Part shown: positions 53,252-62,530 of the stretch, piece by piece
Layout of the letters: each line of letters opens with the position of its first letter
Position numbering within the stretch: position 1 is the stretch's first letter
Origin: an uncultured Cohaesibacter sp.
Lineage (GTDB): Bacteria > Pseudomonadota > Alphaproteobacteria > Rhizobiales > Cohaesibacteraceae
Length of the DNA stretch: 64,000 nucleotides
Direction: 5' to 3'
Assembly: GCF_963676485.1 (NCBI RefSeq)
Contig: NZ_OY781114.1
Span: 2,613,501-2,677,500, forward strand
The notes under the pieces: model-generated
What the model was told of the DNA's origin: nothing
Seen by the model: the letters and a program-made list of their open reading frames with translations, nothing else
Databases searched by the model: none
Program-made: the position numbers and the translations under genes

Positions 53252-54062
53252 TGTTGCCTGTCTCAATCAATTGAGAGGCATCCTGAAGCTCTATCAATGG
53301 CCCCCCACGATCTTCTACCCAGCCTCGAACATATATGGGCTTGCTGAGTAAATCATCCAAAAATTTATTTTGGGCCTCCCATTTCTGTAGGCCCTTCCTG
53401 CTCAATGCAATGGTGAAATCTTCATACCAATTGTCGCCAAAATTCATATAGCTTGTCCCATCTTCATTGCGATGAACGGACGAGACAACGCCAGAAATAA
53501 TCTGGTAGGTGGACACAATGGCAGAAAGGTGGAGAGCGTCTGCCTTTTTTACGCTATAGGCAGTCTCTTTCCACAAGCCCTTCTGCGCGCGTCGGGCTGC
53601 TCTTTCCAGGGAGAGAAGGTGATGCGCACAGTTTGCCTCAAGATTGTCGGTCATTACCCGTGCCAGACCGTTCGAGACGAGGATGTCCTGTAGCAGGATT
53701 TCTTTGCCATTTTCGCTTCGGGCCAAAAAAGCTGCATGCCGGCCGTAGCGGTCCGGTTTTCGTTGGCCCTCTAGATAGGCCTTTATTGGCGCATTGCCTA
53801 TAAAGGCATTGATTTCCTTTTTCTTTTTTCTCTCTAATTTATCGTTGGCAAAAAGGTCCGGTACAAGCCCCTTTAATGTGAAGCCACCATTCTCAAAGGA
53901 TTTGAGGCCAAAAGGGGGGCTGTAAGACAGGCCATCCTTCAGCATGATCGGCCTTGCCGATGCAATACAGGAAGAAGGCACGGGGGGCTTCTCTTCTCCG
54001 AAGGCATGGCCGGTCAGCAGCAAAAGGCTGCTGCTGATGATGATGAGTGAAGGTCTATGCAC
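53226..54062 (-). CDS. SNase-like (thermonuclease-fold) exported protein
   Basis: About 278 residues. A signal peptide (SLIIISSSLLLLTGHAFG) is followed by a TNase-fold region with AYLEGQRKPDRYGRHAAFLAR and ILVSNGLARVM, LERAARRAQKGLWKE. The catalytic Arg/Glu/Arg set of staphylococcal nuclease cannot be fully matched, so nuclease activity is uncertain. The start is uncertain: GTG 54062 begins directly at the signal peptide; a much longer frame upstream is judged non-coding. It lies upstream of the M48 protease on the same strand. Confidence 0.7.
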   Translation of the reverse strand: MHRPSLIIISSSLLLLTGHAFGEEKPPVPSSCIASARPIMLKDGLSYSPPFGLKSFENGGFTLKGLVPDLFANDKLERKKKKEINAFIGNAPIKAYLEGQRKPDRYGRHAAFLARSENGKEILLQDILVSNGLARVMTDNLEANCAHHLLSLERAARRAQKGLWKETAYSVKKADALHLSAIVSTYQIISGVVSSVHRNEDGTSYMNFGDNWYEDFTIALSRKGLQKWEAQNKFLDDLLSKPIYVRGWVEDRGGPLIELQDASQLIETGNNENRSNAR

Positions 54063-54309
54063 GAAGTTGTTGCACCATGAAACTGAATAAATCGAAAGGG
54101 TTATGCTGAATTGCGAGTGTGGCTGGTTGATCTGGGATTGTTGAAATGATACAGAGCGACAGCGTTTTTGAAATGCTGATCCGCGCTTGATATGTCTGAG
54201 CTCAATTCTAGCAAATTCTTCAAGCCGGGATAAGCCTCTCCAAACACAGAGCAACCCATTGCTGTGGTTTTTGAGAGCGCGTTCCTTGGTCGATCGGCAA
54301 AGAAAACAA

Positions 54310-54386
54310 GGCCCCGTAGCTCAGCTGGATAGAGCAACCGCCTCCTAAGCGGTAGGTCGTGCGTTCGAATCGCGCCGGGGTCACCA
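54310..54386 (+). tRNA. tRNA-Arg (CCT)
   Basis: A 77-base cloverleaf: acceptor GGCCCCG paired with CGGGGTC (one G-T pair), D-arm GCTC/GAGC, anticodon stem ACCGC/GCGGT with loop CTCCTAA (anticodon CCT, decoding AGG), T-loop TTCGAAT and encoded CCA. No intron. A T-rich tract follows. tRNA genes of this kind are common integration sites, but no element boundary is seen here. Confidence 0.97.
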
Positions 54387-54613
54387 TTTTCTCTTATTCT
54401 GATGGTCACCTTTCTGAACAGACCGACTTGATCCGTTCTAAGGTTTCGGTTTATGCGTTTTAGACAGAATGTTCCATGTTTTCACCCAAGCTGATTGCCG
54501 ATGCTGGTTTTGAGCTTGGGATCCTTCATCTCCTACCATTTCTGGCGAACGGCAGCCCAGTTTCGTTCCGCTGTTGGTCTTGTTGATCCTTTCTGCCACG
54601 AAAGCAGGCCTAT

Positions 54614-56011
54614 ATGAATTTTTCGCGTTTGGTTGAACCCTTCTTCGGCTGGGTCGTTGTTACCGTCATCATCATGCAGGCTTTGCTCGAATGGACCGGA
54701 GTTGAGTGGGTGCAGATGCCTTTGATGGTGGCGCTCATTCTGATGGTGGGGATGATGGCCATTAGCGCGAAACGCGTTGGGCGGATCTTTTTGCTGGTCT
54801 GTGCAGGTCTCACTGTGGCGATGGTGCTTGTCAACGACGACTGGCAGCAGGCATTGCAGGCAGCTGTTGTCAAAACGGGTTTCCTGGCTTCCTTCTTTAG
54901 TGCGCTTGCTGTCTTGCGGGAAGCTGCATCGGCGTCTCCCGCCATGGGCCGGGCGGGGGGCTTTCTTGCCGCCCAGCCTCCTGGTCGTCGCTATATCTCG
55001 CTTTCGCTCGGGACCCAGATTTACGCGCTCTTGCTCAATTTCGGCTCGATCCAGCTGTTGGGAACGCTTGCGCTTGCCAGTGGCAAGGACGAGCCTGACG
55101 AGGAAATTCGGCAGATCCGGACGCGAAGGATGCTGCTGGCTATTCAGCGCGGTTTCATTTCAGCACTGCCATGGTCGCCGATGGCTTTTTCGACAGCCAT
55201 GGCTGTCGCCACCATTCCCGGCATCACTTGGCTCGGTGTTGCGTTGCCGGGGCTTGTGACGGCTATGATCCTTTTGGGCACAGGCTGGGCGATGGACACG
55301 CTCTTCAAACCGAAGCTATCGCCCAATGCAGCTGTGTCCAAGCCAGTGCGAAGCGATTTGCACTGGACCGTCCTGTTGCCGTTGGGGGCCTTGCTGGTGA
55401 TTATCCTGTTGCCGGTGCTGGCGCTTGAGCTGCTTTTGGGCATTCGCATTGTCGGTATCGTGTTGGTGATCGTCCCCATTCTTTCAGTTGGCTGGCTCTA
55501 TATCCAATTTCGGGATTGGGCGGTCGTTCGCTCCCGGATGGTGAATTATGTGCACAAGGAATTGCCAGCCTTTCGCGGCGATCTGCTTTTGTTGATGAGT
55601 GCCGGTTATATCGGTGTGGTCGGATCGTCCGTTCTGGTGCCCCTGATGGCGCGTGCCGGGATTGATCTTACCGTTGTGCCGCCTTGGTTGTTGTTGATTG
55701 CGCTTTTGTGGATCATGCCGGTGTTGGGGCAATTGGGGGGAAACCCGATTTTGACCCTGTCGTTGGTTGCGCCTTTGTTGCCAGATGCGGCGCTGTTTGG
55801 CCTTGATCCTACAACCTTTGCTGTTGCCATGCTGGCCGGTTGGGCTCTGACGGGGCTGACATCGCCCTTTACAGCGACGAATATGATGATCGGGCGCTTT
55901 GGCAGCATCCGGACAGAAGATGTCGGGCGGGTTTGGAACCGCTCCTATTTTCTTGTCGCGGTCAGTTTGCTGGCTGTCTGGATTCTCATCTATGCCTATT
56001 TCGTCGTGTAG
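54614..56011 (+). CDS. polytopic membrane protein of unknown specificity
   Basis: A 465-residue integral membrane protein with roughly eleven or twelve hydrophobic segments, a two-half layout and a cytoplasmic loop between them (DTLFKPKLSPNAAV, then HKELPAFRGDLL). The C-terminal half has GQLGGNPILTLSLVAPLLPD and GLTSPFTATNMMIGRFGS, reminiscent of ion-transporter-superfamily permeases (CitMHS/arsenite/DctM-like proteins). I cannot assign a substrate. ATG at 54614; the ribosome binding site is weak. It stands alone after the tRNA gene and converges on cstA. Confidence 0.6.
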   Translation: MNFSRLVEPFFGWVVVTVIIMQALLEWTGVEWVQMPLMVALILMVGMMAISAKRVGRIFLLVCAGLTVAMVLVNDDWQQALQAAVVKTGFLASFFSALAVLREAASASPAMGRAGGFLAAQPPGRRYISLSLGTQIYALLLNFGSIQLLGTLALASGKDEPDEEIRQIRTRRMLLAIQRGFISALPWSPMAFSTAMAVATIPGITWLGVALPGLVTAMILLGTGWAMDTLFKPKLSPNAAVSKPVRSDLHWTVLLPLGALLVIILLPVLALELLLGIRIVGIVLVIVPILSVGWLYIQFRDWAVVRSRMVNYVHKELPAFRGDLLLLMSAGYIGVVGSSVLVPLMARAGIDLTVVPPWLLLIALLWIMPVLGQLGGNPILTLSLVAPLLPDAALFGLDPTTFAVAMLAGWALTGLTSPFTATNMMIGRFGSIRTEDVGRVWNRSYFLVAVSLLAVWILIYAYFVV

Positions 56012-56053
56012 ATCTTTGGTTGGGATGCTGCGTCCGCCTGAAAAACAAGGGAA

Positions 56054-56082
56054 AGCCACGTTGATCGGGGATCAACGTGGCT
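56054..56082. terminator. 13-bp hairpin between two convergent genes
   Basis: Perfect stem AGCCACGTTGATC (56054-56066) and GATCAACGTGGCT (56070-56082) with loop GGG, halfway between the membrane-protein gene and cstA. It lacks a clear T tract on either side but its position suggests a bidirectional terminator. Confidence 0.6.
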
Positions 56083-56132
56083 AATTGCTTTGTGGCTGTG
56101 TGGGGTGCCACAAAGCGCGTTGTCAGGGCCGA

Positions 56133-57563
56133 TTATTCGGCCGGTTCAACCTCTTTGCCAATTTCGTCTGTTGGCCGCACCAGAATAAGGAAGGCGACCA
56201 ACGCGATTGCAGCAACAATGACGGACACGATATTGGAAATATCTGCCGGTAGGTTGAAGCCGATCTTGGCTTGCATGATGAAGGCCGTATCCACGGCTGT
56301 CATGAAGACGGCAGGCACCGTGGCGATCCAATGCAGTTTGCCCTTACGGCCAAGCCAGATAGCGGCGCTCCAAAGCACGAGCATGGAGAGCGTCTGGTTG
56401 GACCAGCCGAAATAGCGCCAGATAATATTGAAATCAACAAGGCTGATTGCGAAGGCCACTGCGAACAGCGGAATGGCAATCATAAGGCGTTTGTTGATCT
56501 TGGTCTGGTCCATTCTCAGGGTTTCAGCCAGAATGAGGCGGGTTGAGCGGAACGCCGTGTCACCGCTGGTGATTGGCAGGATAACCACGCCGAGGACAGC
56601 AAGGAAGCCGCCAAAGACACCCAGAAGTTCGGTGGAAACCTGATTAACGACACCGGCGGGAGACTGTGCGGCAATCACTGCATTGAGGGCTTCGGGGCTG
56701 TCATAGAAGGACATGCCTGCGGTGGCCCAGACCAATCCGATGATGCCTTCTGCGATCATGGCACCATAGAAAACGACGCGACCGTTTTTCTCGTTGCGCA
56801 TGCAGCGCGCCATCAAGGGCGATTGGGTTGAATGGAAGCCACTCAAGGCGCCACAGCTCAGCGTGATGAAGAGCAGCGGGAAGAGAGGCAGATCACCAGG
56901 ATGCACATTGGTCGTGAGGTCCATGTTCGGCAGGAATTCATAGCCATGATAAATAAGGCCGAAGGTGATGCCGATGGTCATGAAGAGCAATAGCGCACCG
57001 AAAATGGGATAGAGACGGCCAATGATCTTGTCGATCGGCAGGATCGTTGCGACGAAATAATAAACAAAGATCAATGCGACCAGAAGCTGGACATTGAAGC
57101 CGGTCATGCTGCTGAGCAATTTTGCGGGGCCAAGAATAAAGACCACACCAACAAGAAGAAGCAGGATGACCGAGAAGACGCGCAGGGTTTGACGGGCAAA
57201 CTGGCCCATCTCGTCACCAACCACTTCAGGGATGGATTTGCCACCACTGCGGACTGAAAGCATGCCCGAGAAATAGTCATGCACCCCACCGGCAAAGATG
57301 GAGCCGATGACGATCCAGAGCAAAGCTTGCGGACCATAAAGAGCGCCCAGAATGGGGCCGAAGATCGGGCCCAGGCCTGCGATGTCGAGCAGCTGGATGA
57401 AGAAGACTTTCCAGGTTGGCATGTTGATATAGTCAACACCGTCTTCCTTGGTCCAGCAGGGTGTTTCTCTTTCTGGCTGGATGCCGAAAATCTTCTCAAC
57501 AAAGACGCCGTAGGTGAAATAGCCCAGGACAAGTATCCCGACGCATAATAAGAAATAAAGCAT
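56133..57563 (-). CDS. cstA: CstA/BtsT-family carbon starvation transporter
   Basis: A 476-residue polytopic membrane protein of the CstA family, which includes the E. coli pyruvate/peptide transporters CstA and BtsT (YjiY). Landmarks are ETPCWTKEDGVDYINMPTWKVF, IAGLGPIFGPILGALYGP, GGVHDYFSGMLSVRSGGKS and WRYFGWSNQTLS. ATG 57563 is chosen because AAGGAGGAACGGT stands right before it and the family N-terminus MLYFLLCVG starts there; the upstream open frame is not coding. It lies downstream of a LytS/LytTR pair and behind three phased repeats, so that pair probably controls it. Confidence 0.93.
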   Translation of the reverse strand: MLYFLLCVGILVLGYFTYGVFVEKIFGIQPERETPCWTKEDGVDYINMPTWKVFFIQLLDIAGLGPIFGPILGALYGPQALLWIVIGSIFAGGVHDYFSGMLSVRSGGKSIPEVVGDEMGQFARQTLRVFSVILLLLVGVVFILGPAKLLSSMTGFNVQLLVALIFVYYFVATILPIDKIIGRLYPIFGALLLFMTIGITFGLIYHGYEFLPNMDLTTNVHPGDLPLFPLLFITLSCGALSGFHSTQSPLMARCMRNEKNGRVVFYGAMIAEGIIGLVWATAGMSFYDSPEALNAVIAAQSPAGVVNQVSTELLGVFGGFLAVLGVVILPITSGDTAFRSTRLILAETLRMDQTKINKRLMIAIPLFAVAFAISLVDFNIIWRYFGWSNQTLSMLVLWSAAIWLGRKGKLHWIATVPAVFMTAVDTAFIMQAKIGFNLPADISNIVSVIVAAIALVAFLILVRPTDEIGKEVEPAE

Positions 57564-57667
57564 ACCGTTCCTCCTTAACCGGGGTAGTTCCAACTTGAAA
57601 CTACAAATGCTTCCCCAGCCTGAGAGGCTAGTTAACAAAGTCTGAAGAGCCAAAGGAAAGCGCGTGG

Positions 57668-57718
57668 GAGACATCTTTGCTGGTGTGAAATGCATCTGCG
57701 CCGGGCTGGAATGCATCT
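57668..57718. promoter_or_regulatory. three direct repeats at 21-bp phasing, candidate LytTR operator
   Basis: AATGCATCT occurs at 57689-57697 and 57710-57718, exactly 21 bases apart, and a weaker copy GAGACATCT lies at 57668-57676, again 21 bases away. LytTR-family regulators bind pairs of direct repeats spaced by two helix turns. The repeats sit 105-155 bases upstream of cstA and downstream of the genes for a LytTR regulator and its kinase. Confidence 0.6.
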
Positions 57719-57867
57719 CTGCATTTGGCGAAAGGGCGAATCGTTGCGCCGGATTGATGCGCGGTTTCGGGCATCATTCCCGTTCTTGAAGGCACAACAT
57801 GCTGGATGCTTGCGGGCTGAGTGAGCGGCGCTCTTTGGTGCCCGAATGGGGATACGTCCTTTGGATT

Positions 57868-59586
57868 TCAGGATGCCTTGGGCAGCAGCTCTTGTCGGTT
57901 CGGAATTGAGAAGCTGATATGTGTGCCCTTGTTCGGGGTCGTTGCAATCTGCATGGCATGCTCAGGGCCATAGATATGTTCAAGGCGGAGATTGGAGTTG
58001 CGCAGGCCGATCCCCTCATGATGCGATTCAATCTGTCGTTTTTCCAGGAGCGAAACCAGAATATTGTTCGGAATACCCGCGCCGTCATCATAGACGGTGA
58101 TGTGAAGCTGGTTGTGGGTCTGGCATATCTTGAGACCGACAATGCCCGCTCCTGCGCGTTCCTTGAGACCATGCTTGACGGCATTTTCCACCAGCGGTTG
58201 GATGATCAGCGAAGGAATGGGCCATTCCTCGCAGCCGTCTTCGATATCCAGCTTGACCTGGATGCGTTCGCCAAAGCGCGCCTTTTCGATGGCTAGATAG
58301 GAGTTAATTTGCTCCAGTTCATCAGACAGGCGAATGAAGCCGCGGCTGGAATCGAGATTCTTGCGCATATAGAGCGAGAGATCGAGTATCAGCTCGCGGG
58401 CCCTGTCTGGTGCTGTGCGGCAGAAAGAGGCAATGGTGTTGAGTGAATTGAACAGAAAATGCGGATTGATCTGTGCCTGAAGGTGCCGGATTTCTGCATG
58501 GGCCAGCATGCGATCTTTGACCTGAAGATCCTGCAATTCGAGCTGGATGGAGAAGAGATCCGTCAGCCCTTTGGCAAGTTCGAACAGAACCGAGTTCAGT
58601 TCGCGATGGGCCGAGCCGTAGAATTTGAGGGTGCCGACGATTTTGTCGTTCTTCTTGAGTGGTACGATGATGGCCGAGGTGAAGGGGCAATGAGGATCAC
58701 TGCAGCCGATCAAATGTGGGTCTTTGAGGAAAATGGGGTCGCCGGTCTTGATGACACGGAAGGTTGCCTTGGTCACAAAGGGCTCGCCGGGTAGATGGTG
58801 GTCGGCCCCTTCGCCTGCATGCCCTATGACGGTGTTGGCATTGGTGACGGATACGGCGGCCACCGGCAGTTTCTCCAGAATGATGCGGGCCAATGCCTGA
58901 GCGCTATCGCCATTAAGGCCGGAGCGCAGGTGGGACACCGTGCTGTTGGCGATTTCAAAAATTTTCTGTGTGTGGTCGGAGGCTTTGCGCTCGCGCAGGC
59001 CTTTGATCGAGTTGAGAATATGAATGAATAGAACGGTGCCAAGAGAGTTGCCGATCAGCATTGGCAGCATGATGACTTTCACAAGCGCCAGCGCATCGTC
59101 AAAGGGGCGTGAGAGCAGCAATACCATGCCCATATGCAGGGTTTCGCCGATGACGGTCAGGAAAAAGGCCACGCTCCAGTCCATCGCCCTGTCTTTGAGA
59201 TAGCGCTGAAGCCAACCGGCGAGAAAGCCTTCCATTATCGTGGCCAGCGCGCAGCCCAATGCGGAAAAGCCCCAAGGGTCGATGATGAACCGATGCCCCC
59301 CCGCCACGAGCCCGGCGCCAAGGCCAACGACGGGGCCGCCAAACAGTCCCGCTGTGATAACCGCCATGGCGCGAAGATTGGCGAATGAGTTGAAAATCTC
59401 GTTGCCGCCATAGGTGCCCAGGATGCCCAGAAAGCCAAAGAAAAGGATCAGAAACAACCGGTTGAAAATCGAATCCTGTCGAAAGTTGATTTCCTGCACC
59501 GGGGATACAGTGAGCAGCACAAAGGCCCCGGCCACCAGCAGGGCGACTTGCTTGAGAAGGAACGCCATCAGAGCAACGATCGACAT
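57868..59586 (-). CDS. LytS/BtsS-like sensor histidine kinase
   Basis: A 572-residue membrane kinase: a 5TM-Lyt sensor (about 10-190, with GLFGGPVVGLGAGLVAGGHR), a GAF domain (about 220-355) and a HisKA_7TM-independent LytS kinase core. The phospho-accepting His is in HLQAQINPHFLFNSLN, the N-box is LVENAVKHGL and the G-box DDGAGIPNN plus GIGLRNSNLRL. In E. coli BtsS senses pyruvate and drives BtsR to activate the CstA paralogue BtsT; here the same set of gene types is adjacent. ATG 59586 with GGGGAG upstream. Confidence 0.9.
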   Translation of the reverse strand: MSIVALMAFLLKQVALLVAGAFVLLTVSPVQEINFRQDSIFNRLFLILFFGFLGILGTYGGNEIFNSFANLRAMAVITAGLFGGPVVGLGAGLVAGGHRFIIDPWGFSALGCALATIMEGFLAGWLQRYLKDRAMDWSVAFFLTVIGETLHMGMVLLLSRPFDDALALVKVIMLPMLIGNSLGTVLFIHILNSIKGLRERKASDHTQKIFEIANSTVSHLRSGLNGDSAQALARIILEKLPVAAVSVTNANTVIGHAGEGADHHLPGEPFVTKATFRVIKTGDPIFLKDPHLIGCSDPHCPFTSAIIVPLKKNDKIVGTLKFYGSAHRELNSVLFELAKGLTDLFSIQLELQDLQVKDRMLAHAEIRHLQAQINPHFLFNSLNTIASFCRTAPDRARELILDLSLYMRKNLDSSRGFIRLSDELEQINSYLAIEKARFGERIQVKLDIEDGCEEWPIPSLIIQPLVENAVKHGLKERAGAGIVGLKICQTHNQLHITVYDDGAGIPNNILVSLLEKRQIESHHEGIGLRNSNLRLEHIYGPEHAMQIATTPNKGTHISFSIPNRQELLPKAS

Positions 59587-59645
59587 GAGACTTCAACTCC
59601 CCTCAAGGTAAAGTCTTGCATTCAACAGCTGCGCTCCCTGTCTGG

Positions 59646-60443
59646 CTAAAGACCGAGGCGCAATTTGAAATCCTTGACGCGAGACCGGCTGACCGTCAGC
59701 TCGCTTTTTTTCCGGTCATTCATGGTCAGGCTATATTTGCCATTGAACCACGGACTGAATTCGGAAATCGCATCCAGATTCACCAGCGTGGAACGGTGGG
59801 CACGGAAAAAGCAGGTATTGGCCAGATGGTCCTCCATCCGGTCCATACTGGCGATACCGTAAACGGGCAGGGTGCCATCAAAGGTATGGGCGAAAACCCT
59901 GTTGTCTTCGCACTCGCAATAGATGATGTCGTCAGGGTCCATCAGGCGAATGCGGCCATTCATCACGACGGATACCTTGGTGTATGGCTGCGCCGGCTTG
60001 TTGGCGGCTTCCTTTTGTCGAGCCACTTCGGAGAGCAGGGTTTCCAGCTTTTGTTTGAGCGGATCCCGCGTTTCTGCATGCATCTTGCGCACGCGATCCA
60101 GCGTTGTGGCGAGGCGCTGCTCGGATACAGGCTTGAGAATATAATCAATGGCGCTGGCTTCGAATGCCTCCACAGCATAGGAATCATAAGCTGTCACGAA
60201 AACGAAAATCGGAGGATGCTCGATCCGGCGCACCAGATTGCGGATCACATCAAAGCCGTTCTGGCCTGCCATCTGGATATCCAGAAAGATCAGATCGGGC
60301 AGAAGATCCAGACTGAGCTCTATTGCTTCTTCAGCAGACTGAGCTTGCGCAAGAATCTCGATATCACTCTGACGGGAGAGTAAATAACTCAACTCATCTC
60401 TTGCAGGCTTTTCATCATCAACGATTAAACATCTGATCTGCAT
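59646..60443 (-). CDS. LytTR response regulator (BtsR/LytR-like)
   Basis: A 265-residue regulator. The receiver has DDEKPARDEL, a phospho-Asp in LIFLDIQMAGQNGFD and the switch Lys in DYILKPVSEQRL. The C-terminal LytTR domain has the segment IIYCECEDNRVFAHTFDG, FFRAHRSTLVNLD and SRSRVKDFKLRL. It should bind repeated sites such as those upstream of cstA. ATG 60443 matches the family N-terminus (MQIRCLIVDDE); an in-frame ATG at 60509 is further upstream. It is the first gene of the regulator-kinase pair. Confidence 0.9.
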   Translation of the reverse strand: MQIRCLIVDDEKPARDELSYLLSRQSDIEILAQAQSAEEAIELSLDLLPDLIFLDIQMAGQNGFDVIRNLVRRIEHPPIFVFVTAYDSYAVEAFEASAIDYILKPVSEQRLATTLDRVRKMHAETRDPLKQKLETLLSEVARQKEAANKPAQPYTKVSVVMNGRIRLMDPDDIIYCECEDNRVFAHTFDGTLPVYGIASMDRMEDHLANTCFFRAHRSTLVNLDAISEFSPWFNGKYSLTMNDRKKSELTVSRSRVKDFKLRLGL

Positions 60444-60841
60444 GCTAAAACGAGGTCCGATTATCTTCCTGTCACTGTGGCGGAGGAACTTTTCCATATT
60501 GCTTAGCAAGTTTTTCCTTCGTGGGCCTAGATCTAGATCAGGAGCCGGTAAAAGGATATCTTTCTAAGGAACTAAGTAGAATTCCGCTTATAAATACGAT
60601 TGCATGAATGATCAATGCTGATCCATGATTGTTTGTTGGGCCGTGTATAATATAAAACTCTTGATGGCCTAGCTTGCATGTTCGAAAGATGTACGGATGG
60701 GCAGGCTTAAATCTTTCCTAACAGAAGCTTTGTATTCTTCATCGCAGCATCAGGCGGTGGGCACAGCTGCGCATCGTAGGCACGATAAGTCTTGAAAAAG
60801 GGGAGGCGGACATTCGATCAATTGTCGCTCCGGCATCCTTG
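60444..60841. promoter_or_regulatory. divergent region of the LytTR regulator and a membrane protein
   Basis: A gap of 398 bases. A TATAAT element at 60646-60651 could serve the plus-strand gene, though no good -35 was found. A small inverted repeat GATCA-ATGC-TGATC lies near 60610-60623. No gene recognised. Confidence 0.4.
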
Positions 60842-62356
60842 ATGTCGGTTTCTCCCTTAGATCATGAAAGTGATGCCCAATCCTCCCGGGATGAAACGGC
60901 TCTGGGGGCCTTTGAGCATGTTCTGGTTTTTCTGCTTTGCCTGACGCTGACGGTGGTGCCGCTGGTGTTGCATTTCGTCAACCCGTTGTTGGCTGTTGCG
61001 ACCCAGCTCGTTATGGCTTCCTGTGTGGTGCTTTTCTTTACTCCTTATGCGCCGCTTGTTGTGGTCTTTGCCTTGTTGTTCCAGAACCTGTTCATCTCGA
61101 TGATGTCGGGCTTTCTGGTGACCAAGAGTGACTATAATTTCGTGCGCGGGTATAATTTTTTCACCACTGCGGTCTTCTGGCTATGGTTGTTTGGTCATTA
61201 TGCTTTGAATTGGCGCTCTTTCAGCCGGATGACGAACAAGGTCATGGTAATGGGCCTGATCGGGTTTGCGCTGATTGGGGTCTATTTTCTGCTTGGCCTG
61301 ACCAAAAGTCCTGCTGGCGCAGTCGTTTATTTGCGCAACATCATCACACCGCTTATGGTTTTGCAGATTTTCTTTCTGGCAACGCTGAAGCGACAAATTC
61401 CCATGGTGCCCTTTTTCACGATCCTGACGGTGATCGTGATTGTCATGGGATATATCGAGATGATCGACCGCCGACTGTGGCTGGATTTGACCAACGGCTG
61501 GACCCTTTGGGAGTTTTCCAATCGCGATGCGATGCTCAATCTGATTGCCGACAAGTCTGCGCGCACCACGGGGCAGTATATTACGGGCATCTTGGATCTG
61601 ATGAAGGTGCAGCTGTTCAACACGCCACTGCTGGGGGATTTACGCCTGATCATTCTCAGGATGAATGGTCCCAACGGTCATGCAATCAGCTATTCCTACG
61701 CTCTGGTGTTCCTGTGCATTCTCATGCTGACCAACAAGCGCTGGTATCTTGCCGTGCTTATGGCGCCGCTTGTGCTGATGGCAAGTGCCAAGGGGGCCAT
61801 TATCATGGGGTTGTTGGCATTCTGTGCGCTGATTGCTCGCAAGCTCTTTGGGGCCATATTCGCAATCGGATCCTTGGTGTTCGTGTTGGTGGTCTATGTC
61901 CTGTTGGGTGTTATCACCGGGCTAAAAATCGGTGACTTCCATGTGCTTGGCTTTATGGGCGGGGTCTATAATTTCATCGCCTATCCCTTTGGCAATGGTA
62001 TTGGCGACGCGGGCAATCTGTTGACCAACTTTGACAAGCTCGACTGGTCGGCCTATCAGCATGCGGGCCGCACACCGGTTGCCATGGAAAGCGCGGTCGG
62101 GGTGCTTTTGCACCAGATGGGCATTGCTTCATTCGGGTTGTTGGCAATCTATTTCTGGATTGCGCTGCAAGTTTATAAAGTATCCTTTATCAGCCGGGTC
62201 AATCTGCATTCGCTCGCCTGCTTCATTACGATGACGGTCGTTGTGAATGGCATTTTTCAGGAAGAGGCTCTCTTCTCTCCTCTCTCTCTCGGGCTGATCA
62301 TGGGATTGAATGGCTATATTCTTGGAAAATTTGCCCGCGGTGGCGGAACTCTCTGA
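60842..62356 (+). CDS. polytopic membrane protein, O-antigen ligase/polymerase-like
   Basis: A 504-residue protein with about ten to twelve transmembrane helices. The large non-helical loop (about 210-290, with DLTNGWTLWEFSNRDAML and NGPNGHAISYSYALVF) and late conserved FPFGNGIGDAGN-like segment (YPFGNGIGDAGNLLTNF) followed by VAMESAVGVLLHQMGIASF resemble the Wzy/O-antigen ligase superfamily, where a periplasmic loop carries the active residues. The match is by layout only. The ATG at 60842 has no strong ribosome binding site. No glycosyltransferases lie nearby, so the polymer is unknown. Confidence 0.55.
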   Translation: MSVSPLDHESDAQSSRDETALGAFEHVLVFLLCLTLTVVPLVLHFVNPLLAVATQLVMASCVVLFFTPYAPLVVVFALLFQNLFISMMSGFLVTKSDYNFVRGYNFFTTAVFWLWLFGHYALNWRSFSRMTNKVMVMGLIGFALIGVYFLLGLTKSPAGAVVYLRNIITPLMVLQIFFLATLKRQIPMVPFFTILTVIVIVMGYIEMIDRRLWLDLTNGWTLWEFSNRDAMLNLIADKSARTTGQYITGILDLMKVQLFNTPLLGDLRLIILRMNGPNGHAISYSYALVFLCILMLTNKRWYLAVLMAPLVLMASAKGAIIMGLLAFCALIARKLFGAIFAIGSLVFVLVVYVLLGVITGLKIGDFHVLGFMGGVYNFIAYPFGNGIGDAGNLLTNFDKLDWSAYQHAGRTPVAMESAVGVLLHQMGIASFGLLAIYFWIALQVYKVSFISRVNLHSLACFITMTVVVNGIFQEEALFSPLSLGLIMGLNGYILGKFARGGGTL

Positions 62357-62530
62357 AGTCGGGTTTCTGAGCTCAATCCTGTTCTTTCTTATCAATATGT
62401 ATTTATTGTATTGATCTAATGTATATTTTCTTTGTTAAATATATGTGGCGATTTTTGGATTATTTTGTTTATTATAATTATTAACTTATGCATGGCGTAA
62501 TATTTTCCGAGAATAGATCGGGGATATATT

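Noticed and set aside
54310-54386. Genomic-island insertion at the tRNA-Arg gene
   Set aside because: No integrase follows and no repeat of the tRNA 3' end was seen in the flanking sequence.
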